This document shows positions 1 to 7,912 of a stretch of DNA of 64,000 bases, piece after piece (within the stretch, counting starts at the first letter, position 1; each line of letters starts with the position of its first letter). The DNA comes from Actinoplanes derwentensis (lineage in GTDB: Bacteria > Actinomycetota > Actinomycetes > Mycobacteriales > Micromonosporaceae). The DNA lies in contig NZ_LT629758.1 of the NCBI RefSeq assembly GCF_900104725.1, positions 8,270,001 to 8,334,000 on the forward strand, given 5' to 3'. The position numbers and the translations under genes were made by a program. Below the pieces are notes generated by a model. It was not told the origin of the DNA. It was given only the letters and a program-made list of their open reading frames with translations, and searched no databases.

Positions 1-756
1 GGCGAGGTGCGCGCCAACAAGAAGTACTCGGCCAACGCCGACGACGCGATGGGCCGGCTCGGCACTGTTCAGGACACCCTGAAGAGCGTCTACGAGCAGG
101 TGCAGCGAACCCGCACGCTGACCCTGGAGGCGGCGAGCGCCGGCGGGGGCAGTACCCCGCAGGCGAACATCGCCCGTGCCGAGGAGATCGACGAGATCAA
201 GAGTCTCGTCGTCCAGTTCGCGAACGCGAAGTACCTGAACCGTCCGGTGTTCGGCGGGTCCACTCCGGACTCGGCCGCCTACGGGACGGGTGGCAGTTAC
301 ACCGGCGAGGTCGACGGCGAGACGATGCGGACGATCGGCCCCAACGCGCGGGTCCGGGTCGACGTCCGTGGCCCGGAGGTGTTCGGCGCGGAGTTGCAGG
401 CCGACGGGACGACGCCGAACGAGCAGCAGTTGTTCCGGGTTCTCGACTCGCTCTCCACGGCGATGCGGACCGGTGATGCGGACGGCATTCAGACCGGCCT
501 GCAGAATCTTGATAAAGCCACTGAAACGCTGAATTCCACTCTTTCGGACGTAGGTGCCCGATATAATCGGGTTACACAGATGAAGCAGTCCGCAGAGGAT
601 CGCTTGATGTCCGTGTCGTCGCAGCTGTCCGATATCGAGGATGTCGACCTGCCCAAGGCGATCATGGAATTGCAAATGCAGCAGACCTCGTATCAGGCCG
701 CCCTGGCCGCCACGGCCAAGGTGATCCAGCCCTCGCTCATCGATTTCCTGAGGTGA
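1..756 (+). CDS. flgL: Flagellar hook-filament junction protein FlgL, 3' part (5' end outside window)
   Basis: Carboxy-terminal ~250 residues of the hook-associated protein that joins hook to filament. The frame is open to base 1, so the start lies upstream. The chain ends in the amphipathic D0 helix (DLPKAIMELQMQQTSYQAAL) and closes with SLIDFLR, as in FlgL; flagellin has a different C-terminus. The middle part (GGSTPDSAAYGTGGSYTGEVDGE) resembles the FlgL outer domain. Only 2 nt separate its stop from the fliW ATG, so the two are probably co-transcribed and coupled. Being followed by fliW and csrA is typical of flagellar loci. Confidence 0.93.
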   Translation, partial: GEVRANKKYSANADDAMGRLGTVQDTLKSVYEQVQRTRTLTLEAASAGGGSTPQANIARAEEIDEIKSLVVQFANAKYLNRPVFGGSTPDSAAYGTGGSYTGEVDGETMRTIGPNARVRVDVRGPEVFGAELQADGTTPNEQQLFRVLDSLSTAMRTGDADGIQTGLQNLDKATETLNSTLSDVGARYNRVTQMKQSAEDRLMSVSSQLSDIEDVDLPKAIMELQMQQTSYQAALAATAKVIQPSLIDFLR

Positions 757-758
757 CC

Positions 759-1196
759 ATGACTACTCGCACCGCGTCCCGACCGATTGAGGCCACGATG
801 ATCGACCCGTCGCTGGGGCTGCCGACCATTACGATGGCCGTCCCCATGCCGGGTTTCCCGTCCCATCGGGAGTTCGTATTGGTGCGCCTCAACGACGACG
901 GTCTTCTCTACGCGTTGACGTCCGTGGAGGACCCGGAGCTCCGGTTCCTGGTGGCCCCGCCGGAGCCGTTCTTCCCGGATTACGCGCCGGAGATCGAGAA
1001 TCAGGTGTTCGCAGCCCTGAACAGCAAGGACCCGGACCGGTTGCTGCTGCTCACGGTGATCACCGCGAGCGAGCACGAGACGACCGCGAACCTGCTGGCC
1101 CCGATCGTCGTCGACCGCGACAGCATGCGGGCCATGCAGGTGGTCCTCACCGGCACGGACTATCCGGTCCGGGCGATCCTCAATCGGAACTTCTGA
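759..1196 (+). CDS. fliW: Flagellar assembly factor FliW
   Basis: 145-residue FliW. In other bacteria FliW binds flagellin in the cytoplasm and, when flagellin is exported, binds and inactivates CsrA, coupling flagellin translation to export. Family features seen: GLPGF-like 'MPGFPSHREFVLV' near the N-terminus, 'LYALTSVEDPELRFLVAPP', and a late 'NLLAPIVVDRDSMRAMQVVL' segment. ATG 759 is chosen because GAGG (750-753) lies 5 nt upstream. GTG 753, overlapping the flgL stop, is an alternative. csrA follows 139 bp downstream beyond a hairpin and a repeat block. Confidence 0.92.
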   Translation: MTTRTASRPIEATMIDPSLGLPTITMAVPMPGFPSHREFVLVRLNDDGLLYALTSVEDPELRFLVAPPEPFFPDYAPEIENQVFAALNSKDPDRLLLLTVITASEHETTANLLAPIVVDRDSMRAMQVVLTGTDYPVRAILNRNF

Positions 1197-1209
1197 TCCT
1201 CGCGTACTC

Positions 1210-1243
1210 AAGGCGCGGTCGCGTTCGCTCGCGACCGCGCCTT
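1210..1243 (+). terminator. Strong hairpin after fliW
   Basis: Perfect 14-bp stem (1210-1223 with 1230-1243) around a TTCGCT loop. There is no T-run, as is common for actinobacterial terminators. It lies 13 bp after the fliW stop and its right arm runs into the first 27-bp repeat. It may separate fliW from csrA or attenuate read-through. Confidence 0.7.
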
Positions 1244-1320
1244 CGCCATGTGGTCCGGTCCGCGAGCGTTTGTCATGTGGTCCGGTCCACGGGCCTTCGC
1301 TATGCGGTCCGGTCCACGGA
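1240..1320 (+). repeat. Three tandem 27-bp repeats ahead of csrA
   Basis: Three imperfect direct repeats of exactly 27 bp at 1240-1266, 1267-1293 and 1294-1320. Each carries ATGYGGTCCGGTCC at the same place (1248, 1275, 1302). The block ends one base before the csrA Shine-Dalgarno. Because 27 is divisible by 3, the frame is open through it, but nothing supports translation. Confidence 0.85.
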
Positions 1321-1335
1321 TGGAGGAGGGCACCG

Positions 1336-1581
1336 ATGCTTGTGCTGACCCGGCGGGCGGGGGAGAGCGTGATGATCGGCGACGACGTCGTCATCACGGT
1401 CCTGGAAGCTCGCGGTGACGTCATCCGGCTGGGCATCCAGGCCCCCCGGGAGGTGCAGGTGCATCGCGAGGAGGTCTACCGCGAACTGCAGGAGGCCAAC
1501 CGGTCGGCCGCCTCGCCGACCGCCGACGCCGTTCACGCGCTCACCCGGATGCTGGACCACCCCGAGAAGGACGCCGAGTAG
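1336..1581 (+). CDS. csrA: Carbon storage regulator CsrA
   Basis: 81-residue RNA-binding regulator that blocks or alters translation by binding GGA motifs in mRNA leaders. The N-terminus MLVLTRRAGESVMIGDD and the 'RLGIQAPREVQVHREEVY' segment are diagnostic, including the conserved Arg and VHREE in the RNA-binding strand. The C-terminal tail is about 15 residues longer than in E. coli. ATG 1336 is preceded by GGAGGAGGG (1322-1330). It sits next to fliW, its usual antagonist. CsrA is uncommon in actinobacteria and mostly found in motile lineages. Strong hairpins flank the gene on both sides. Confidence 0.95.
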   Translation: MLVLTRRAGESVMIGDDVVITVLEARGDVIRLGIQAPREVQVHREEVYRELQEANRSAASPTADAVHALTRMLDHPEKDAE

Positions 1582-1593
1582 GACCGATCGGGA

Positions 1594-1625
1594 GAACGCC
1601 CGCCGCGTGGTCGCGGCGGGCGTTC
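1594..1625 (+). terminator. csrA terminator hairpin
   Basis: Perfect 14-bp stem (1594-1607 with 1612-1625) with a 4-nt loop (TGGT), beginning 13 bp after the csrA stop. No clear T-tract. Confidence 0.75.
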
Positions 1626-1739
1626 ACTCGTTCCGGTACGCACCTGTCCTGCACCGGCGGCTGACCCCGGAGACAACGTGCGGCGGGCATCCTCGTGATC
1701 GAGCGGGAGAATCCCGCCTCATTCAGCCGGGGAGTCGAC

Positions 1740-2489
1740 GTGAGCGCAGAGCGCGAATCAGTCATCGGTGGCGGTGCGGTCGGTACGGCCTGCGCGCTCG
1801 ACCTTGCGGTGGACGCCCACGTGCACACCGGCTTCTCGGCGGGCCGGGACGCCGTCGGCGTGGTGGTGTCGGCCGCCGATCAGATCGGCCTCCGCGCGCT
1901 CACCTTCGCCGACCAGGCCGGCCCGGAGACCACCTGGCTCCCGGCGTACGCCGACGCGGTGCGCCGTGCCCGGCACCGCACCGAGATGACCCTGCGGGTG
2001 GCCGTCGAGGTCGAGGTGGTCCGCGCGGACGGCTGGCTGGCGCTGCCACCCGATCTGGCTCCACTGGACGCCCTGTCGGTGGCGGTCTCCGCCCTGCCGG
2101 CCGGCGGCGAACTGCTCAGCCCACGCGAGGTCCGGTCCCGCCTGGACACCGGCCTGCTGGTCCCCGGTCAGGTGGCGGAGCTTCTGGTGGCGGCCACGAT
2201 CAAGGGCCTGGAACGAGCCTCCCGGTACGCCCCCGCGCAGTTGGCCCGCCCGCTGGTGCTGTTGACCCAGGTCGGGATCGACGACTCGGTGATCACCCCG
2301 GACCTGGTCACCGACCTGGCCGCGGCCTGCCGGATCACCGGTTCGCTGGTGGAGGTCAGTGAGTCCTGGCGCAGCCCGTCGCCGCGGGTGGTGGAGATGC
2401 TGCTGGACGCCGCCGTGACGGTGGTACCGGCGAGTGACGCCCGGTATGCCGCGGAGGTGGGCCGCTGGCACTACCTGCGAAGGGTCTGA
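1740..2489 (+). CDS. PHP-domain metal-dependent phosphoesterase-like protein
   Basis: 249 residues. The N-terminal metal-binding signature DAHVHTGFSAGRD matches PHP-family motif I (DxHxH), followed by 'AADQIGLRALTFADQAG', the usual second strand/helix of the PHP barrel. 'VAVEVEVV' resembles the E-bearing motif of metal site II. PHP enzymes hydrolyse phosphoesters (histidinol phosphatase, polymerase-associated); the substrate here is unknown. GTG 1740 is chosen for GGGGAG just upstream (1729-1734); an in-frame ATG 45 bp earlier has no ribosome site. It stands alone between csrA and an SRPBCC gene. Confidence 0.75.
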   Translation: MSAERESVIGGGAVGTACALDLAVDAHVHTGFSAGRDAVGVVVSAADQIGLRALTFADQAGPETTWLPAYADAVRRARHRTEMTLRVAVEVEVVRADGWLALPPDLAPLDALSVAVSALPAGGELLSPREVRSRLDTGLLVPGQVAELLVAATIKGLERASRYAPAQLARPLVLLTQVGIDDSVITPDLVTDLAAACRITGSLVEVSESWRSPSPRVVEMLLDAAVTVVPASDARYAAEVGRWHYLRRV

Positions 2490-2570
2490 GAAGAACGGCG
2501 AAACCGAACACGTTCCGCATCGCTCTACGTACTCTCTGTGATGCCAGCACTTCAGTATGGGAGAGTTGCG

Positions 2571-3251
2571 ATGAGCATGGTTCAGCAGGCTATCGAAGTC
2601 AGTGCACCCGTCCACACGGTGTACGAGCAGCTCGCGGCGTTCGAGAACTACCCCCGCTTCATGACCGGTGTGCGGCAGGTGACGGCGGTCGGCGCCGACC
2701 AGACCCACTGGATCATGGATGTCGACGGTAAACGCCGCGAGTTCGACGCCCAGATCATCGAGCGATCGCTGGACGAGCGCGTCTCCTGGTCGACCATGGA
2801 GGGCCCGCTGCTCGCCGAGACGATCACACTGCGCCCGATGGGGGACGCCAAGACCCAGATCGTCGCCCAACTCGAGGCCGACATCGCGTTCCTCATGCCC
2901 AGCGACCGGCACGGACAGGAGTCGCTGAACCGCCGGCTCAAGGCCGATCTCACCACCTTCAAAGGGCTGGTGGAGAGCGGTGTGCTCGGTGGCCGCCCGA
3001 TTCCGCACGGCGGCGCCAGCAGCAAACAGGTGGCCGGCCGGTCGCACACCCTGCTGCCCGGCCTCAGCATGGAGGCCCCGTCCCCGGCCACGGTGGCCGC
3101 GCGCATCCGGAACCGGACCGGCCCCGCACCGCACCCGGGCGCAGGCTGGGACAACGGTGGCGCCGCGGCCGGATCGGCCCCGATGGGCGGCCGCAACACC
3201 GGCTCCGACATGTGGGGCAACGGCATGATCAACGAGGAAGAACGCGGCTGA
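2571..3251 (+). CDS. SRPBCC/START-like (polyketide cyclase-type) protein
   Basis: 226 residues. Residues ~1-145 form an SRPBCC helix-grip fold: 'QQAIEVSAPVHTVYEQLAAF', 'YPRFMTGVRQV' and a long C-terminal helix at 'NRRLKADLTTFKGLVESG'. These domains bind hydrophobic ligands; the partner is unknown. The last ~75 residues are Pro/Gly/Ala-rich and probably disordered. ATG 2571 follows GGGAGAG (2559-2565). A TACTCT -10-like element at 2530-2535 would give a ~28-nt leader, or a leaderless message starting at ATG 2541, so the start is not settled. Confidence 0.7.
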   Translation: MSMVQQAIEVSAPVHTVYEQLAAFENYPRFMTGVRQVTAVGADQTHWIMDVDGKRREFDAQIIERSLDERVSWSTMEGPLLAETITLRPMGDAKTQIVAQLEADIAFLMPSDRHGQESLNRRLKADLTTFKGLVESGVLGGRPIPHGGASSKQVAGRSHTLLPGLSMEAPSPATVAARIRNRTGPAPHPGAGWDNGGAAAGSAPMGGRNTGSDMWGNGMINEEERG

Positions 3252-3267
3252 CGCGGACCTTCTCAAG

Positions 3268-3297
3268 AGGCCTGGAACGCTGCGGCGTTCCGGGCCT
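3268..3297. terminator. Bidirectional terminator between SRPBCC gene and histidine kinase
   Basis: 13-bp stem (3268-3280 with 3285-3297, one G-T wobble), TGCG loop, followed by TTC on the + side. It lies between two convergent genes, about 16 bp after one stop and 19 bp before the other. Confidence 0.75.
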
Positions 3298-3316
3298 TTC
3301 GCGTCAGCGGAGACGG

Positions 3317-5119
3317 TCAGTTGGGGGCGGTCTCCAGCGTCACCAGCAGGCACGCGCCCTGTGGCGAGGCGTGCTCGTAGTGCACTGCCCCACCGTTCGC
3401 CTCGACCAGGTGCCGCACGATGAACAGCCCGAGCCCGGCGCCCCGGATGAACCGCCCGAACAGGTTCGGCAGCACGTCCTGAGGAATCCCGTTGCCGCTG
3501 TCCTGCACCACCAGCCGGACCGTTTCGCCCGGCTGCCGCTCGCCCCGGATCCGGACCGGCGGCGCCCCGTGGGTCAGCGCGTTCCTCAGTAGGTTCTCCA
3601 CCACCAGGGTCAGGTGCCCGCGGTCGGCCAGCGCGACGAGGTCGTCGTCGATGTCGATCGTCACCTCGGCGGCGCCGGTGGCGGACGCGCGGACCGCCTC
3701 CACCGTCTCCAGCAGCGGCACCGGCACCCGTCGCGCGGTGACCGTGCCGGTGTCCAGCCGGAAGAGCAGCTGAAGGTCGTTCATCATCTTGATCAGCCGA
3801 CGGGTGTTCTTGTCTATCTTGGTGGCGAGTTCTAGCCGAATGTCGTCCGGCAGGTCCACCCAGTCGGCGCAGAGTAGTTCGGCGAGACTGGCGATCGAGC
3901 TGATCGGCTGCGCCACGTCGTGGGTCAGCATCGAGGTCAGGTCGTTCTTGAAGGCCAGGGCCGCGGCCAGGTCGGCGTTGCCTTGTTCCAGCTCCGCCGC
4001 GTGCGCGGTGAGCGCCACCTCGGCCTGCTTGCGCTCGGCGATGTCGACGTAGGTCGCGACGTACCCCCGCGGAGCGCCGGCCGCGTCCGGGATGGCCGCC
4101 ATGGTGGCGAGCACCGGTACGTCGGTGCCGTCGGCCCGGGGCAGAAGCCAATCGCCGCCGGTGCCCGGTGGGGGCAGCGGCGGCGATTCGGCGGGCAGGC
4201 CCTCGTGTCCGGTGAGTTCCCGCCAGCGGCGGTTCACATCGATCACCTGATAGTTCGCGTCGAGGACCATGACGGCCTCGTTCATCGACTGGAGCAGGGT
4301 CTCCGCGAAGTCCTGCCGGTCCTTGAGCTCCGCCACCAGATGACGTTGCCGCCGGTCGGCGTCGCTGAGGCTGCGGACCAGGTAGGCGAGGACGGCCAGC
4401 AGCGCCAGTGCGGCGAGGATCACGCCGGTGCTCACCGCGGCCACCGGGCGGCTCGCGCCGGATCGCGCGGCGAAGGCGCTGACCAGGGCGGCGACCACCG
4501 GGGTGGCGATCAGGGCGGGAGCGAGTCGGCGGACGGCCACTCGGGGCCCGGACTGGTCCATGGTGTGCAGCGGCCCGGTCTCGGGGCGGGCCAGGATGGT
4601 GCCGATGGTGAGCGCCAGCAGGGGCGCGGCCAGGTACACCGGCATCACGCTGTCCGGTCCACGGCCGGGCGGGAAGGCCGGCTCGAAGAGGCGCGGCACC
4701 AGGGCGACCAGCGCGATGATCGCGGCGCCCAGCAGCAGCGGGTCGGCGACCCGATAGGTGACACCCGCACGGGTGGGCATCCGCAGGTCCAGGCAGGCGA
4801 GCGCCAGCCCGGTCAGGACGGTGGCGACCGCGGCCGCCGGATGGCTGACCAGGGTGGCAGCGCCCACACCAGCGGCGGCCAGCGCGAAGACTGCGGACGC
4901 GCCGATCCGGAGCCGGGTGTTTCCGGCCGCGACCGGCATCACCTGGAGGACCAGGGCGATCCCGGCCGGGATCAAGGCGACCGCGGGGGTACGGCTGAGG
5001 TCCGCCGCCGTGAGCTCGGCGATGGACGTGTGCAGTGCTCCGAAGACGGCGACGGTGGCTCCGGCGCACCCGGCGATCAGCCGGGACAGCCTGCCCACGT
5101 CATGCGCCGCGATATGCAC
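3317..5119 (-). CDS. Membrane PAS sensor histidine kinase
   Basis: ~600 residues. About eight hydrophobic segments fill the first ~240 residues. Then come a coiled stretch, a PAS domain ('AVMVLDANYQVIDVNRRW'), HisKA with the phospho-acceptor in 'MLTHDVAQPISSIASLAELL', and HATPase_c with N-box 'VVENLLRNALTHG', 'DSGNGIP' and 'GLGLFIVRHLVEANGG'. The H-box reads HDVAQPI rather than HELRTPL. No response regulator is adjacent; the receiver-only protein at 5838 is the nearest candidate. GTG 5119 is chosen because GGGGG lies 5 nt upstream; TTG 5131 and other starts are possible. TATGCT at 5147-5152 (minus strand) is a likely -10. Confidence 0.85.
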   Translation of the reverse strand: MHIAAHDVGRLSRLIAGCAGATVAVFGALHTSIAELTAADLSRTPAVALIPAGIALVLQVMPVAAGNTRLRIGASAVFALAAAGVGAATLVSHPAAAVATVLTGLALACLDLRMPTRAGVTYRVADPLLLGAAIIALVALVPRLFEPAFPPGRGPDSVMPVYLAAPLLALTIGTILARPETGPLHTMDQSGPRVAVRRLAPALIATPVVAALVSAFAARSGASRPVAAVSTGVILAALALLAVLAYLVRSLSDADRRQRHLVAELKDRQDFAETLLQSMNEAVMVLDANYQVIDVNRRWRELTGHEGLPAESPPLPPPGTGGDWLLPRADGTDVPVLATMAAIPDAAGAPRGYVATYVDIAERKQAEVALTAHAAELEQGNADLAAALAFKNDLTSMLTHDVAQPISSIASLAELLCADWVDLPDDIRLELATKIDKNTRRLIKMMNDLQLLFRLDTGTVTARRVPVPLLETVEAVRASATGAAEVTIDIDDDLVALADRGHLTLVVENLLRNALTHGAPPVRIRGERQPGETVRLVVQDSGNGIPQDVLPNLFGRFIRGAGLGLFIVRHLVEANGGAVHYEHASPQGACLLVTLETAPN

Positions 5120-5174
5120 AAATACCCCCAAGACGTGAGGGAGCGAGCATATCGCGGGCTATCCCGTCGAGCGG

Positions 5175-5387
5175 TTACTTGCCGGCCCAGTCGAAACCGT
5201 CCTCGATGCGGATCTTGCTGGCGATCTTCGCGATGTCGGCACGGTGCCGATTCGCGTGATGGCCGCAGAAGGCCAGGTCTCCGCCGCTGGTCAGGACGAC
5301 TTCCAGCTTGGCGGCCGCCCCGCAACGATCGCAGCGGTCGGTCAGCTCGCCGACGGTGTCGATCTCGGGCGACAGCAGTGCGGTCAT
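5175..5387 (-). CDS. Small CxxC protein of the DUF7455 type
   Basis: 70 residues beginning MTALLSPEIDTVGELT. It has a CDRCG knuckle (~residues 19-23) and later 'FCGHHANRHRADI', together a plausible Cys/His zinc site. I recognise this as a small conserved actinobacterial family usually annotated DUF7455; its function is unknown. The start is firm: AAGGAGAG (5392-5399) sits 5 nt before ATG 5387. It may share direction with the kinase gene 43 bp downstream, but an operon is not certain. Confidence 0.8.
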   Translation of the reverse strand: MTALLSPEIDTVGELTDRCDRCGAAAKLEVVLTSGGDLAFCGHHANRHRADIAKIASKIRIEDGFDWAGK

Positions 5388-5837
5388 ATCGCTCTCCTTG
5401 TTGCTCGGGTGGCGGTGCTCAGTGGCGGTACAGCGGTCCTGACAGCGAGATGTTCGGCCCACCGCACGGTCGGCTTAGAGGTTCCAGGTGTGACGAAACC
5501 CCGCCTCGCACCGCGATTCGTGCTACCGGGTGGAAACCCGGTGGAACCCGGGGACGCTCTCGGCCCCGGTCAACCCTTTCCCACAGCCGCCCTCGGCATA
5601 CCCCCGGGCCGCGCATGTCACGTCGGCCTCGCGGGAGCTGTCCTGCGAGTGCGGCGGTGTGGTCGACGGTAATTATCCCGCCACGGTACGCGGTTTCCAC
5701 CTGAACGCCACCTCTGCTCAAGCCCACCACCCGACTGCCGCCCCCGGATTCCGCGTGCTGTTTCGTCGGCCAACCGCCTCCGCCGGAGCCCGGTGACGGA
5801 TAGCGTGAGAGCGACCCCAGCCACGAGGAGGACCGAG
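5388..5837. other. Non-coding stretch between divergent genes
   Basis: About 450 bp separate the divergent DUF7455-like gene and the receiver gene. Short open frames here lack ribosome sites and recognisable protein features. The only element I would name is TAGCGT (5801-5806), a possible -10 about 25 nt ahead of the receiver-gene Shine-Dalgarno. Confidence 0.5.
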
Positions 5838-6254
5838 ATGTCCGAGGCGCCGGGCGCCGAGAGGCCGACAGTCCTGATCGTGGACGACGAAGAGGATCTG
5901 CGCGACATCATGCGCCGGATGCTGGAGCGGCGTGGTGGGTACGCGACGCTTGCGGCCGGAGACGAGGACGAGGCGCTCACCATCGCCCGGGACCATCCCG
6001 CCGCGATCGACGCGTTGATCGCCGACCTGACCCTGCCCGGGGCCTCCGGCGGTGACCTGGCCAAACGGATCCGCGAACTGCGACCCGGCATCGCCGTCGT
6101 CTTCGTGTCCGGTCTGCCCAAGGACATCGCGGTCAGCAAGGGCCAGATCGAGGACGAGGACGTGCTGGTGAAGAAGCCGTTCACCGCCGATGCTCTGATT
6201 GAGGCCCTGCGCGACGCGCTGGACCAGAAGAAGGCCGAGGTGGACGAGGGTTAA
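5838..6254 (+). CDS. Stand-alone response-regulator receiver protein
   Basis: 138 residues, receiver domain only. Acidic pocket 'VDDEEDLRD', phospho-acceptor Asp in 'ALIADLTLPGASGGDL', Ser/Thr in 'VVFVSGLPK', and the invariant Lys in 'VLVKKPFTADALIEAL'. No output domain, so it probably acts by protein contact, like CheY-type or hybrid-kinase REC partners. ATG 5838 follows GAGGAGG (5825-5831). It could be phosphorylated by the orphan kinase at 3317-5119, but that is inference from proximity. It converges on the methyltransferase gene, overlapping it by 4 bp. Confidence 0.88.
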   Translation: MSEAPGAERPTVLIVDDEEDLRDIMRRMLERRGGYATLAAGDEDEALTIARDHPAAIDALIADLTLPGASGGDLAKRIRELRPGIAVVFVSGLPKDIAVSKGQIEDEDVLVKKPFTADALIEALRDALDQKKAEVDEG

Positions 6255-7003
6255 GCCGGCCAGGGCACGGTCAGCTCCCCGAGACGCCAGCGGGCCGGGC
6301 CGCCGAGCACCGGCAGGCCCTCGTCCCGCAGCCGCCGCACCGTGGCCGGCCAGCGCTGCCGCGGTCCGAACGGGGTGGCCTCGGTCTCCCACGCGCGACT
6401 CAGCGCCCGCAGCAGCTCGTGCACCGGATGGCCGGGCACGTTGTGGTGGATCAGCGCCTTCGGCAGCCGTTCGGCGAAGACCGCCGGGTGCTCCAGCGAC
6501 GGCAGCCGGGCGGAGAGCGTCAGGGTCTCCGGCACACCCTTCGTGACCACCGCCCAGGTGGCGATCCGGCCCAGTTCGTCACAGGTCCCCTCGACCAGCA
6601 GGGCACCGGTCGCGGTCATCGCCCGCCAGGCCGCCGCCACCTCCGCCTCGGAGTACTGCCGCAGCACGTTGAACGCGCGCACTACCACTGGCGACAGCCC
6701 CGCCAGCTCGAAACCGCCGCGCCGGAACTCCAGCCACGGCGGATCCGCGAACGGAAGCGCGTCGCTCACCCGTACCGGATCGATCTCCAGACCGGCCACC
6801 GCGACGTCCGCGCGGACCGCGACCGCCAGCCGGCCCCGCAACTCCACCGCCGTCACCGGAGTGGCCCCATAACCCAGGTCGACGACCAGCGGCTGCGCCG
6901 CCCCGATCAAGAGCGGACCGCAGCGGTACGCGATGAAGTTGTCGACCCTGCGCAGCCGGTTGGGGTTCGTCGTTCCCCGGGTGATCGCGCCGACGGGCTT
7001 CAC
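6251..7003 (-). CDS. Class I SAM-dependent methyltransferase-like protein
   Basis: 250 residues. 'LVVDLGYGATPVTAVELRGRL' is a motif-I-like SAM site and 'VAGLEIDP' a motif-II acidic strand. 'FNVLRQYSEAEVAAAWRAM' and 'LLVEGTCDELGRIATWAVV' continue the Rossmann fold in the manner of actinobacterial methylases. Substrate unknown. GTG 7003 lies 2 nt after the upstream SDR stop, so translation is probably coupled. The ribosome site would be GGGAG inside the SDR 3' end. Confidence 0.7.
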   Translation of the reverse strand: MKPVGAITRGTTNPNRLRRVDNFIAYRCGPLLIGAAQPLVVDLGYGATPVTAVELRGRLAVAVRADVAVAGLEIDPVRVSDALPFADPPWLEFRRGGFELAGLSPVVVRAFNVLRQYSEAEVAAAWRAMTATGALLVEGTCDELGRIATWAVVTKGVPETLTLSARLPSLEHPAVFAERLPKALIHHNVPGHPVHELLRALSRAWETEATPFGPRQRWPATVRRLRDEGLPVLGGPARWRLGELTVPWPA

Positions 7004-7005
7004 CC

Positions 7006-7761
7006 CTACTGCTCCCGGTGCACCTTGTGCTGGGCCGCCTGGGCGATCGGCCGCACCACCAGGCGATCCACGTTGACGTGCTGGGGGCGGGTGGCGGTCC
7101 ACGCGATGCAGTCCGCGATGTCGTCGGCGACCAGCGGCTCCTTGACCCCGGCGTACACCGCATCGGTCTTGGTCTGGTCGCCGCCGAGCCGGTTGAGCGT
7201 GAACTCGTCGGTCTGCACCATGCCCGGGTCGATCTCGATCACCCGCACCGGCTTGCCGGACAGCTCCAGCCGCAGCGTCCCGACCAGAGCGGTCACGCCG
7301 TGCTTGGCCGCCACGTAACCGCCACCGCCCTCGTAGGGGGTGAACGCCGCGGTGGACCCGACCGTCACGACCGTCCCGGCACCACTGGCCTCCAGCGCCG
7401 GGAGCAGCGCCTTGGTGACCCGCAGGACGCCGAGGACGTTCACGTCGAACATCCACTGCCAGTCCTCGACCGACGCCTCGGCGACCGGGTCCACCCCCCG
7501 GGCCCCGCCCGCGTTGTTGACCAGCAGCGTCACCGGTGCGCCCAGTCCGGTCACGGTCTCGGCCAGCCCGGCCACCGACTCGTCCGAGGTGACATCGCAC
7601 TCGACCGCGGTGGCGCTCGCGCCGATCTCCTCGACCAGCGCCTTCAGCCGGTCCGCCCGGCGGGCCGCGACCACGACGTGGAAGCCCTCCCGGGCCAGAC
7701 GGCGGGCGGTGGCCGCGCCGATCCCACTGGATGCCCCGGTGACCACTGCGATGTTCTGCAT
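7006..7761 (-). CDS. Short-chain dehydrogenase/reductase
   Basis: 251 residues, classical SDR. Cofactor motif TGASSGIG at residues ~8-15, 'AARRADRLKAL' suggesting NADP(H), NNAGG, catalytic Ser in 'TVGSTAAF' and YxxxK as 'YVAAKHG'. 'DPGMVQTDEFTLNRLGG' is the usual post-catalytic loop. It resembles the YdfG/serine-3-dehydrogenase group, but the substrate is not deducible. It forms a two-gene unit with the methyltransferase. ATG 7761 fits the family start; GTG 7779 in frame is an alternative. No strong Shine-Dalgarno is visible. Confidence 0.85.
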   Translation of the reverse strand: MQNIAVVTGASSGIGAATARRLAREGFHVVVAARRADRLKALVEEIGASATAVECDVTSDESVAGLAETVTGLGAPVTLLVNNAGGARGVDPVAEASVEDWQWMFDVNVLGVLRVTKALLPALEASGAGTVVTVGSTAAFTPYEGGGGYVAAKHGVTALVGTLRLELSGKPVRVIEIDPGMVQTDEFTLNRLGGDQTKTDAVYAGVKEPLVADDIADCIAWTATRPQHVNVDRLVVRPIAQAAQHKVHREQ

Positions 7762-7912
7762 GCGCCGATTCTTTCGCACCCGCCGGTCCCCGGCGCCGGG
7801 TCCATGACCTGGATCACCCCGGGTCGTCCGAGTAGTGGCAAGGCGTACGCCGATGGGGAAGATGAAGCTTCGCGTAACAAGTTTTCATGTACGACATCCG
7901 GGAGGAGCCCGA

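Noticed and set aside
1758..5069. Very long minus-strand open frame (1103 codons) across the PHP, SRPBCC and kinase genes
   Set aside because: Composition is Arg/Gly/Pro nonsense typical of an antisense frame in high-GC DNA, and the genes on the other frames have clear domains and ribosome sites.
3920..5704. Long plus-strand frame opposite the histidine kinase
   Set aside because: Gln/Gly/Asp/Arg-rich shadow of the kinase gene with no ribosome site or domain.
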